Program-made: the position numbers and the translations under genes
The notes under the pieces: model-generated
Database searches by the model: none
What the model was told of the DNA's origin: nothing
Seen by the model: only the letters and a program-made list of their open reading frames with translations
Shown here: piece after piece, positions 32,176-40,700 of the stretch
How positions within the stretch are numbered: position 1 is the first letter of the stretch
Layout: each line of letters opens with the position of its first letter
Assembly (NCBI RefSeq): GCF_052161615.1
Contig: NZ_CP197417.1
Location: 4,464,001-4,528,000 of the forward strand
From: Aeoliella sp052161615
GTDB taxonomy: Bacteria > Planctomycetota > Planctomycetia > Pirellulales > Lacipirellulaceae
DNA length: 64,000 nucleotides
Reading direction: 5' to 3'

Positions 32176-35100
32176 CTACGCAGAAACCCCGACCGTCGAC
32201 CGATCTTTCCGTTCTTCCAGCACTCGCTTGTAATCCGTCGGCATGACTTTCACGAACTCGCCGAGCACGTCGTCCCAGCGATCGAGCACGTCGATGGCGA
32301 CGGTCGAGCCGGTGTGGTTGGCGTGGGCTTCGATGAGGCCGCGAAGTTCGGCGATGTCCTCTTCGTCCACCACGTCTTCCAGCTCGACCATGCCCAGGTT
32401 GCACTGCACACGGAACGCATCGCGATCCGGCGCCCACACGTAGGCGATGCCGCCGCTCATGCCTGCGGCAAAGTTGCGGCCCGTCGGACCAAGGATCACT
32501 ACCCGGCCGCCGGTCATGTACTCGCAGCCGTGGTCGCCCACTCCTTCGATGACCGTCGTCGCACCCGAGTTACGCACGCCGAATCGCTCGGCTGCACGTC
32601 CGCGGAAGAACGCCTCGCCGCTGGTTGCGCCGTACAGGCAGACGTTACCAACGATGATGTTCTCCTCGGCAACGAACTTCGAGTTCTTCGGCGGGTACAC
32701 AATCACCCGTCCGCCCGACAGTCCCTTGCCGATATAGTCATTGCCGTCGCCTTCGAGTTCGAGCGTCACGCCCTTCGCCAGGAACGCTCCGAAACTCTGA
32801 CCAGCCGAGCCATTGAACTTGAAGCGAATGGTGTCGTCCGGCAGCAGGTCGAGGCCCCACTTCTTGGCGATCTCGTTCGACAGGATCGTGCCGACCGTGC
32901 GGTCGGTGTTGATGATGTCGAGCTCGGCACGCACCTGCTTGCCATCTTCCAAAGCCGGCTTGGCCAGTGGCACCAGCTTCCGCAGGTCGAGAGACTGCTC
33001 CAGTCCGTGGTCCTGAGGGATGGTGCAGTACATGCCGACGTCGGGGCGTGGGCCCTTCGCGGGCTTCAGCATGTTGGTCAGGTCGAGTCCATCGGCCTTC
33101 CAGTGCTTAATCGCATCGTTGCCGTCCAGGCAGTCGACGCGGCCCACCATCTCGAGAATGCTGCGGAAGCCGAGTTGGGCCATCCACTTTCTCGTATCTT
33201 CGGCCACCATGAACAGGTAATTCACGACATGCTCGGGCTTACCCATGAACTTCTTACGAAGCTCGGGGTCCTGCGTCGCCACGCCCACGGGGCACGTGTT
33301 GAGATGACACTTACGCATCATGATGCAGCCCAGCGTGATGAGTGGCGCGGTGGCGAAGCCGAACTCCTCGGCACCTAGCATCGCGGCGATCACTACGTCG
33401 CGGCCGGTCTTCAAGCCACCGTCGGTTTGCAAGGTCACGCGACTACGCAGGTCGTTCATCACCAGTGTCTGGTGCGTCTCGGCGATACCAAGTTCCCATG
33501 GCAAGCCGGCGTGCTTGATGCTGGTGAGAGGCGAAGCGCCCGTACCACCACCGTCGCCGGCAATGAGGACATGGTCGGCGTAGCCCTTCGCCACACCCGC
33601 GGCCACCGTACCGACACCCACTTCCGAAACCAACTTGACGCTCACACGAGCCTCGCGGTTGGCGTTCTTCAGGTCGTGGATCAATTGCTTGAGATCCTCG
33701 ATCGAATAAATATCGTGGTGCGGCGGAGGCGAAATCAGACCCACGCCCGGCGTCGAATAGCGCAGGCGAGCAATGTAGTCGTCCACCTTGCGGCCCGGCA
33801 GCTCACCACCTTCGCCCGGCTTCGCGCCTTGCGAGATCTTGATCTGCAACTCATCGGCGTTGGTCAGGTAGTTGATCGTCACGCCAAATCGGCCTGACGC
33901 CACCTGCTTGATCGCACTGCGGCGCGAATCGCCGTTGGCCTCGGGAATCCAGCGCGACGGGTCTTCGCCCCCTTCGCCCGTGTTGCTCTTTCCGCCCAGT
34001 CGATTCATGGCGATGGCGAGCGACTCGTGCGCCTCGGCCGAGATCGATCCGAACGACATCGCACCGGTGCAGAATCGCTTGACGATGTCCTTGGCGGACT
34101 CGACCTCTTCGATCGGAATCGGTCCACCATTCGCGCCTTCTTTGAACTTCAACAAACCACGCAACTGACACCGCGTGCGGGCGTCGGTGTCGACGTGCTT
34201 GGCGAAGCGCTCGTAAGCGTTGGGGTCGCCAGCGCGGGCGGCGATTTGAATGTCGGCGATCGACTGCGGGTCCCACATATGGCGTTCGCCTTCAGCCCGC
34301 CAGTGGTACTCGCCAGGATTGGTGAGCACGGGCAGCTTGGGCGTACCTGGCTGAGGATAACCCAGGGCGTGACGACGCAGGGCTTCTTCGGCCAGCACTT
34401 CAAAGCCGACGCCCTGAATGCGACTCGCGGTACCGACGAACGAGCGATTGATCACCTCGTCACGCAGACCGAGCGCCTCGAAGATCTGCGCGCCCTTGTA
34501 GCTTTGCAGCGTCGAGATGCCCATCTTGGCCATCACCTTGAGCATGCCCTTGGTGATGCCCTTGCGATAGCGCGCGGCAATGTCGTGGTCTTCGGCAGTG
34601 ACGGGATCGAACACCTCGTCGTCCAGACCAATGGCCGGATGCACTAAGTTCTCGCCCGACTCTCCCTCGCTCGGTTGCCAGTCGCCAGTGTCAAGCAGTC
34701 CCTCGCGGCGAGCCGCCCACAGCGATTCGAACGCCAGGTACGGATTGATCGCGTCGGCGCCGTAGCCAATCAGCAGGCAGTGATGATGCACCTCGCGGGC
34801 TTCGCCCGTTTCGACGATCAGACCCACGCGGGTCCGCTTCGCCACCTTCGTCAGGTGATGATGCACCGCACCCACTGCCAGCAGCGAGCTGAGCGGTACG
34901 CGTTCGGCGCTTACCGCGCGATCGGACAAGACGACCAGCGAGTAACCATCGTCAATTGCCAGCTCGGCCTCGGCACAAATGCGATCAAGCGCCTGCACCA
35001 TCCCTTCGGTACCCGCCGAGCGAGCCCAGGTGATGTCGATCGAGCGGGTCTTCCAATTGCCAACGGCGTCGGGGTTGTCGTCGAGGTGCAACAGCGACGC

Positions 35101-36855
35101 GAGTTGCTCGTTCGAGAGGAACGGGTGAGCGAGCCGCAAACGGTGGGCGTGGCGTTCGGTCGACTCCAGCAGGTTTTGCTCGGGGCCGATGTAGCACTCC
35201 AGCGTCATGATCACTTCCTCACGAATCGAATCGATCGCGGGGTTAGTGACCTGGGCGAACAGCTGCTTGAAGTAGTCGTAGATCATTCGCGGCTTGTCCG
35301 ACAAGCACGCCAGGCACGAGTCGTTGCCCATCGAGCCGATCGGGTCCTTCTCGACCTTCACCAGCGGCAGCAGCATGAAGTGCATGGTCTCGAGCGTGTA
35401 GCCAAACGCCTGCATCCGCTCTAGCAGCGTGTCGGGATAGAACCCGTGCGGCTCCTGCTGCGGCTTCAGTTCGTTCAGATCGATCCGCTGGTTGCGAAGC
35501 CACTCGGCGTACGGACGGCGGCTCGCAATTTCGTGCTTCAGTTCGTCGTCGGGAATCAGACGGCCTTGCTCGAAGTCGACCAGGAACATACGCCCTGGCT
35601 GCAAACGGCCCTTCATCTTGATGTTGTCAGGCGTGATGGTCGGCAGCACGCCGGCTTCGCTCGCCATGATCACGCGATCGTCGTGCGTGACGTAGTACCG
35701 GCTCGGACGCAAACCATTGCGGTCGAGCGTCGCGCCGATGTACTTGCCATCGGTGAACACCACCGAAGCGGGACCGTCCCACGGCTCCATTAAAGCCGAG
35801 TGGAACTCGTAGAACGCACGCTTATCCTCGGGCATCGTGGCGTGATTCTGCCACGCCTCGGGGATCATCATCATGACGGCCTCTTGCAGAGTGCGGCCGT
35901 TCATCAGCAGAAACTCGAGCGTATTGTCGAACGTACCCGAGTCGCTGCAGTCAGGCTCGACGATTGGGAACAGCTTGGACAGTTCGTCGCCGAACAGTTT
36001 GCTCTCAACCACGCCTTCGCGGGCACGCATCCAGTTGGCGTTGCCGCGGACAGTGTTGATCTCGCCGTTGTGACTCATGAACCGCAGCGGCTGGGCGCGG
36101 TCCCACGAGGGGAACGTGTTGGTCGCGAACCGCGAGTGGACCATCGCCAAGTGGCTGGTGAAAGTCTCGTCCTTGAGGTCCGGGTAGTACTTGAACAGCT
36201 GCTCGGTGGTGAGCATGCCCTTGTAGATGATCACCTTGGTCGACAGCGAGCAGATGTAGAACATCCGCCGCTCGTTCAGCGAGCGATCGCTACGCAGGGT
36301 GTTGCTCGCCTGCTTGCGAATCAGGTACAGCTGTCGCTCGAACTCGTCGCCGCTGAACCCTTCGCCCGCCGCGATCACCAGCTGCTCAACGCGAGGTTCG
36401 CCCGCGCGAGCCGTCGGGCCCAGGTCGGCACCTTCGGTATCCACGGGCACGGCGCGCCAACCCACCAGCCGCTGGCCTTGCGCTACGATCAACTCGTTAA
36501 CGAGCTTCTTGCAGTGCTCGCGCTCTTTGGCGTCGCGGGGCAGAAATACGTTACCCGCGGCGAACTTGCCGGCTCCCGGCAGTTCGACGCCGAGGTCCTT
36601 CTTCACCACCGCGGCGAGGAAGTCGTGTGGCAGCGCCGTCAGAATGCCAGCACCGTCCCCCGTGTTCGGTTCGCAACCACAAGCACCACGGTGGTCCATG
36701 TTGCGAAGCACCGTTTCGGCGTCGACGAGAATCTGGTGGCTGCGTTGGCCTTTGATGTGCGCAACGAAACCCACGCCGCACGCGTCGTGCTCGTTCGCGG
36801 GATCGTACAGGCCGTAGGCTTCGGGCAGATGTGTGAGTTGATGTCGGGTGTCCAT
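32176..36855 (-). CDS. gltB: Glutamate synthase large subunit
   Basis: A 1559-residue GltB, the full bacterial length. The start at 36855 has AAGGA eight bases upstream. Cys26 in DACGVGF is the amidotransferase nucleophile exposed after removal of a short propeptide. The class II glutaminase domain spans about 26-430, followed by the central domain, the FMN-binding synthase domain (RFCTGAMSFGSISAEAHESL, GQGAKPGEGGELPG-like ISQGAKPGEGGELPG), the 3Fe-4S motif CHLNTCPVG near residues 1180-1190, and the beta-helix GXGXG domain with GGRVVILGPTGRNFAAGMSGG. It is read with gltD 3' of it and lies 110 bases downstream of a LysR gene on the same strand. Confidence 0.97.
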   Translation of the reverse strand: MDTRHQLTHLPEAYGLYDPANEHDACGVGFVAHIKGQRSHQILVDAETVLRNMDHRGACGCEPNTGDGAGILTALPHDFLAAVVKKDLGVELPGAGKFAAGNVFLPRDAKEREHCKKLVNELIVAQGQRLVGWRAVPVDTEGADLGPTARAGEPRVEQLVIAAGEGFSGDEFERQLYLIRKQASNTLRSDRSLNERRMFYICSLSTKVIIYKGMLTTEQLFKYYPDLKDETFTSHLAMVHSRFATNTFPSWDRAQPLRFMSHNGEINTVRGNANWMRAREGVVESKLFGDELSKLFPIVEPDCSDSGTFDNTLEFLLMNGRTLQEAVMMMIPEAWQNHATMPEDKRAFYEFHSALMEPWDGPASVVFTDGKYIGATLDRNGLRPSRYYVTHDDRVIMASEAGVLPTITPDNIKMKGRLQPGRMFLVDFEQGRLIPDDELKHEIASRRPYAEWLRNQRIDLNELKPQQEPHGFYPDTLLERMQAFGYTLETMHFMLLPLVKVEKDPIGSMGNDSCLACLSDKPRMIYDYFKQLFAQVTNPAIDSIREEVIMTLECYIGPEQNLLESTERHAHRLRLAHPFLSNEQLASLLHLDDNPDAVGNWKTRSIDITWARSAGTEGMVQALDRICAEAELAIDDGYSLVVLSDRAVSAERVPLSSLLAVGAVHHHLTKVAKRTRVGLIVETGEAREVHHHCLLIGYGADAINPYLAFESLWAARREGLLDTGDWQPSEGESGENLVHPAIGLDDEVFDPVTAEDHDIAARYRKGITKGMLKVMAKMGISTLQSYKGAQIFEALGLRDEVINRSFVGTASRIQGVGFEVLAEEALRRHALGYPQPGTPKLPVLTNPGEYHWRAEGERHMWDPQSIADIQIAARAGDPNAYERFAKHVDTDARTRCQLRGLLKFKEGANGGPIPIEEVESAKDIVKRFCTGAMSFGSISAEAHESLAIAMNRLGGKSNTGEGGEDPSRWIPEANGDSRRSAIKQVASGRFGVTINYLTNADELQIKISQGAKPGEGGELPGRKVDDYIARLRYSTPGVGLISPPPHHDIYSIEDLKQLIHDLKNANREARVSVKLVSEVGVGTVAAGVAKGYADHVLIAGDGGGTGASPLTSIKHAGLPWELGIAETHQTLVMNDLRSRVTLQTDGGLKTGRDVVIAAMLGAEEFGFATAPLITLGCIMMRKCHLNTCPVGVATQDPELRKKFMGKPEHVVNYLFMVAEDTRKWMAQLGFRSILEMVGRVDCLDGNDAIKHWKADGLDLTNMLKPAKGPRPDVGMYCTIPQDHGLEQSLDLRKLVPLAKPALEDGKQVRAELDIINTDRTVGTILSNEIAKKWGLDLLPDDTIRFKFNGSAGQSFGAFLAKGVTLELEGDGNDYIGKGLSGGRVIVYPPKNSKFVAEENIIVGNVCLYGATSGEAFFRGRAAERFGVRNSGATTVIEGVGDHGCEYMTGGRVVILGPTGRNFAAGMSGGIAYVWAPDRDAFRVQCNLGMVELEDVVDEEDIAELRGLIEAHANHTGSTVAIDVLDRWDDVLGEFVKVMPTDYKRVLEERKDRSTVGVSA

Positions 36856-36965
36856 GACTTCGGTCCTTTTTCGGATCGCGGGTGCCACCGGCGGCGGTCA
36901 GCGGGAGCGGGGCGACTCACCGTGAGTCGTCTCCGCGTCCGAGGCCGCTTGCTGGAAGCGACCTC

Positions 36966-37910
36966 TTACGCAATGACTGCTTCTGTTTTCAAACTGGACA
37001 AGGCCGGCGTTGGCGAGGCGAGCTCGTCGTCGGCATGCAACTGGAGGTATTCGAGAAAACGCCTGGTGGTGCCGTTCATCTCCCGGTCGCGACGATACAC
37101 AAACCCAAGCGGCCGCGATAGTTGCAGCCCACTTAGGGGGATAGCCACGAGCGAACCCATGGCCACTTCCCGCGCCACGGTCGGCTCGGGAAGGATACTG
37201 AGGCTCGAGCCAACTTCCACGGCTCGCTTGATGGTCTCGATGTTGTCGAATTCAAACTCGATGACCACTTCGATCCCCCGCAGGGAGAACTCGTGGTCGA
37301 GCTCGTCGCGAATCCGAAGTCCTTCCTGAAACGCCACGAACGATTGCCCCCGCACCGCTTCCAAAGGCACGCGGTCGCGCGACGCCAAGGGGTGGGTCGG
37401 CGGAGCGACGATCACCATCCGCTCCGACCGCCACGGCACCGCCGTCAGCAGCCGGGTTTCCTGGGGGTAGCTGGTGATGCCAAAGTCGGCCTGGTCGGAT
37501 TCGACCACCTCGATCACCCGGTCGGGGTGGAGGTATTCCAAGCGGATGTCGCACTGCGGGTGCTGGGCCGAGAAACCCCGCAGGTGCTGGCTCATGTGGG
37601 CGAGGCCCACGGAGTATATAGACGCCACGTTCACCCGCGACTCTTCCGCTTCGTGCAACGAGCGGACTTCGCGTTCCAAAGCGGCGTACCGCTGGAGCAG
37701 GTCGAGGCATCCCTCGAAGTATCGCTCTCCCTCGCTGGTCAGCACAAAAGGCCGTCGCGAGCGATCGAGCAACTGGGTGCCCAGGTTTTCCTCGATATGC
37801 TGCACCATCAAGCTCGCGTTCGATTGCGACACACCGTTAGCATCCGCAGCTTTGGAAAAGCTGCGCATCTTCACGACATCGCAAAAGACCTTGAGCGAAC
37901 GGAGTTGCAT
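36966..37910 (-). CDS. LysR-family transcriptional regulator, possible gltBD activator
   Basis: A 314-residue LysR regulator. The N-terminal winged helix-turn-helix is MQLRSLKVFCDVVKMRSFSK through DANGVSQSNASLMVQHIEENLG (residues 1-62). The effector domain (about 90-300) shows ADFGITSYPQETRLL and VPWRSERMVIVAPPTHPL. It lies directly upstream of gltB on the same strand, not divergent as is usual for LysR genes, so it may be cotranscribed with or simply precede gltB. A role like GltC is plausible from position only. Confidence 0.88.
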   Translation of the reverse strand: MQLRSLKVFCDVVKMRSFSKAADANGVSQSNASLMVQHIEENLGTQLLDRSRRPFVLTSEGERYFEGCLDLLQRYAALEREVRSLHEAEESRVNVASIYSVGLAHMSQHLRGFSAQHPQCDIRLEYLHPDRVIEVVESDQADFGITSYPQETRLLTAVPWRSERMVIVAPPTHPLASRDRVPLEAVRGQSFVAFQEGLRIRDELDHEFSLRGIEVVIEFEFDNIETIKRAVEVGSSLSILPEPTVAREVAMGSLVAIPLSGLQLSRPLGFVYRRDREMNGTTRRFLEYLQLHADDELASPTPALSSLKTEAVIA

Positions 37911-38427
37911 CGAATGTTGAGAGCTTTAGTCATCTAGGAAGGTTCAGCACCAGGCCCAAAACGGCCGTGGACCGCCACGTACGACCGGTGCATTTGTAGG
38001 AATTCCGCCTCCAGAAAAGCCGCATTTGGAGGGAGCAACCATCGGACAATCTACACAATTAATAATGACGATTGCTAGAATTCCAAAAGCGAATAGTAGT
38101 GAGGAGTGCTATCGATGTCAATCTGCGCCTACTCGATCGACTTACTCGACATCAAAACAAGCGGGCAACCGCATTTAATGGCGTCACCTGGCGAGGAGCC
38201 GATCACTGCTAGCGCGGCACTGGCAAGCTGTGACGGCTGTAACGCTTTTGCGGGAATTAGAGCTAATTCTCTCGCTACAACCGGCCGTATCGGCAGCACC
38301 GGCGTCACGGGAACGACCGATTCTTTAGGCACGACCGTTGCGCACGGAGCATGCGCGCTACGCTCCTAAACCATTCAGCCGCTCACGCCAGCCGCGCCTT
38401 TTACCACCTTTGATGCCCGGATCTCGT
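37911..38427. other. Divergent promoter region between LysR and porin genes
   Basis: About 517 bases between the minus-strand LysR gene and the plus-strand porin. An AT-rich part (38045-38100, including ACACAATTAATAATGACG) is the likely promoter zone. One small ORF (38115-38369) is listed separately. No terminator is evident. Confidence 0.5.
38115..38369 (+). CDS. Possible small ORF upstream of the porin gene (doubtful)
   Basis: An 84-residue frame whose ATG has GAGGAG eight bases upstream, the main reason to list it. The product (MSICAYSIDLLDIKTSGQPH...) is Ser/Thr/Gly/Ala-rich, with CDGCNAF as the only notable motif, and belongs to no family I know. It ends 58 bases before the porin start. 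It could be a leader peptide or chance. Confidence 0.25.
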   Translation: MSICAYSIDLLDIKTSGQPHLMASPGEEPITASAALASCDGCNAFAGIRANSLATTGRIGSTGVTGTTDSLGTTVAHGACALRS

Positions 38428-39984
38428 ATGACCTTTCAGGCAAAACTAGCCTGCCTGCTGTCGCTCACCTGCGGCTTACTGTACCCACCGCTGGCACAAG
38501 GCGAGCAGCCATTTGAGTACCGGCACGCCACCTACGACATCTCACCCGATATGTTCGATGGCATCCCGTGGTTGGAGTCGTACCCTTCGGAGTCGTTGGC
38601 TCGCGAAGTACTGCCGCTGACCACTCCGGACACCGAAGCAGACAGTGGCGAAGACGACGCGGGTGGATCGCTGGAAAAGCGTCTCGCAGAGCTTGAGAAG
38701 AAGTACGAAGAACTTCAAGGCGAGCAGGAAGACGTGGTGTCAAGCATCGATGGCCTGGTCAGCATGGGCCACGGGGATGAAACGCTGCGACTCTCGGGGC
38801 GCATCCATGCCGACATTTGGACCTTCCCGGCCAGTTCGCCCGGTGTGGACGGTTTCGAATCGGGCAACAACGACATTCCGCCCCAGGACCGCATCGGCTT
38901 CCGCCGCGTCCGCATGGGTGTCGATGGCCGCTTGTGGGAGAACATGGTTTACAAGCTCGAGATGGAGTTTGCCGGCGGCAACGACGTCGAGTTCCGCGAC
39001 GTTTACATGGGCTTCACCGATTTGCCTTACTTGCAAACGGTTCTGATTGGCAACCAGAAACGACCCTACGGTTTGGATCATATTAATAGCAGTCGCTACA
39101 ACATTTTCATCGAACGGCCCTTTGTCATCGAGGCCTTCAACCAAGACTCGCGGCGACTTGGCATTCAGTCGTATGGGTTCTCGGAAGATCTAGCATGGAA
39201 CTGGCGATACGGCATCTTCAACCAGCGGTTGATCCAGGACGAAGGGTTCTATGCGAGCAATCACTGGCAAGGCCAGGTTGCGGGACGACTCGCCAACACC
39301 ATGTGGTGGGACGAACTTTCCGACGGGCGAGGCTACGCTCATTGGGCTGTCTCCGGAACGTGGGCTGAGCCAAATGGCAACGAAGAGGACGACAACTTCG
39401 CCGACTCGGGGGCGAACGAGGCTCGGTTTCGCACCCGCCCCGAAGCCAGAACCCAATCTCGCTGGCTCGACACAGGAGTGATCGACGATGCCAAGTACTA
39501 TTCGCTCGTCGGCCTCGAAAACGTTGTGAACTTTGGAGCCTTCCAGTTCTGTGGCGAGTACCAGTCGCTGTGGCTCGACCGGGAAGACGCGGGGCAACTG
39601 CATTTTCACGGTGGCTACTGCTACGTCTCGTACTTCTTCACCGGCGAGCACATGACCTGGGATCGCGAGATGGGGCAACTCGATCGCGTCGAACCTTTCG
39701 AGAACTTCTTCCTAGTGGATACGGCGCGGGACGGGGTTCAGGGTGGCTGGGGTGCCTGGCAGGTTGCGGCCCGCTATTCGACGCTCGACTTATCCGACGA
39801 CAACATCCAGGGCGGCATCGGCGATAGCGTCACGCTTGGCGTCAACTGGTACTGGAACGCCTACGCCGGCATGCAGTTCAACTACATCTACGGCAATATC
39901 TACGACAACGAAGTCAACGCGGTGAATGGTATCGACTACGGCGACTATCAAATCGTCGGGGTTCGATTCCGGATGGATTACTAA
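38428..39984 (+). CDS. Phosphate-selective porin O/P-like outer-membrane protein
   Basis: A 518-residue predicted outer-membrane barrel. Residues 1-25 are a signal peptide (start at 38428 chosen for this reason). A coiled coil lies at about 81-110 (SLEKRLAELEKKYEELQGEQ), which may reach toward the cell wall or trimerise. The barrel follows from about 121 (RLSGRIHADIWTF) with OprP/OprO-type segments such as RIGFRRVRMGVDGRLWENMVYKLEMEF and GNQKRPYGLDH, and ends in the aromatic strand VGVRFRMDY. Planctomycetes use this family for anion or polyphosphate uptake; the actual substrate is not shown. A Cys-rich secreted protein gene follows after 41 bases. Confidence 0.87.
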   Translation: MTFQAKLACLLSLTCGLLYPPLAQGEQPFEYRHATYDISPDMFDGIPWLESYPSESLAREVLPLTTPDTEADSGEDDAGGSLEKRLAELEKKYEELQGEQEDVVSSIDGLVSMGHGDETLRLSGRIHADIWTFPASSPGVDGFESGNNDIPPQDRIGFRRVRMGVDGRLWENMVYKLEMEFAGGNDVEFRDVYMGFTDLPYLQTVLIGNQKRPYGLDHINSSRYNIFIERPFVIEAFNQDSRRLGIQSYGFSEDLAWNWRYGIFNQRLIQDEGFYASNHWQGQVAGRLANTMWWDELSDGRGYAHWAVSGTWAEPNGNEEDDNFADSGANEARFRTRPEARTQSRWLDTGVIDDAKYYSLVGLENVVNFGAFQFCGEYQSLWLDREDAGQLHFHGGYCYVSYFFTGEHMTWDREMGQLDRVEPFENFFLVDTARDGVQGGWGAWQVAARYSTLDLSDDNIQGGIGDSVTLGVNWYWNAYAGMQFNYIYGNIYDNEVNAVNGIDYGDYQIVGVRFRMDY

Positions 39985-40025
39985 GCCATTGCTACCCCCC
40001 AAAAAATTGATAATGGAGCCTCTCC

Positions 40026-40697
40026 ATGCCCGCCCATAAAATCTTGCTTCCCATCATCGTAACCCTCATCACGCTACTGGTCCCGATTGTCCTTTGCGAC
40101 GAGCTTCGCGCCAGTGACCCAACCGAGCAAGAAGAGACCGGTTGTGGCGACAAGAACGCTCCCAAGGCTTGCGGCCGCGACGGGGGGCCGCTGTGTAACA
40201 TTCGCCTCCACGAACCGTGCGGCAAAGTTTGCCAAGCCAAGATCGAAGAAATCACTGAAGAGAAGTCGCGGTGGAACGTGGGCTGCGAGGAAATCTGCGT
40301 TCCGCGGGTTGTTTGCCCCTGGGCTCCGGGGGGTTCGGGCATCACGACCTTCAACTTTATGAAAAACACCATCAGCACGGGCGGGTGCAATGATCCCGAG
40401 TGCCTCGAGAATCTTCCGACCGACTGCGTCTACTGTGAGCAGCCCCGATGCGGCGATGTCCGCTGCATTCGCACGCTCGAGAGCGAGGACTACGAGACAC
40501 GCCGCTGCGTTGCCGAGTGGGATATCAAGCAGAACTGCTATCGCTACGGACCTCGGCGTAGCTGCGGATGCGCGTGCGATTGCAACAACTGCGCAACCGG
40601 CGCCAGTATCGAAGCCATAGAAACTCCCCTTCAGCCCGCGCCAGCCGAGTTGCCGGTGCCGCGGGCCGCCAAGAAGTTCTACGAGTTTTGGAAGTGA
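40026..40697 (+). CDS. Cysteine-rich secreted protein of unknown function
   Basis: A 223-residue protein. GGAG stands seven bases before the ATG. An N-terminal hydrophobic segment (residues 5-23) acts as signal peptide or anchor. The mature part has about two dozen Cys in pairs and clusters (ETGCGDKNAPKACGRDGG, CEEICVPRVVCPW, CVYCEQPRCGDVRC, CGCACDCNNC), consistent with disulfide bonds or metal binding. I know of similar Cys-rich proteins in planctomycete genomes but no function. It is 41 bases downstream of the porin gene and probably cotranscribed, so a cell-wall or porin-associated role is possible. Confidence 0.75.
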   Translation: MPAHKILLPIIVTLITLLVPIVLCDELRASDPTEQEETGCGDKNAPKACGRDGGPLCNIRLHEPCGKVCQAKIEEITEEKSRWNVGCEEICVPRVVCPWAPGGSGITTFNFMKNTISTGGCNDPECLENLPTDCVYCEQPRCGDVRCIRTLESEDYETRRCVAEWDIKQNCYRYGPRRSCGCACDCNNCATGASIEAIETPLQPAPAELPVPRAAKKFYEFWK

Positions 40698-40700
40698 CGG

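Noticed and set aside
35800..37329. Plus-strand frame of 509 codons opposite gltB and the LysR gene
   Set aside because: It crosses two well-supported genes and their gap and shows no domain pattern.
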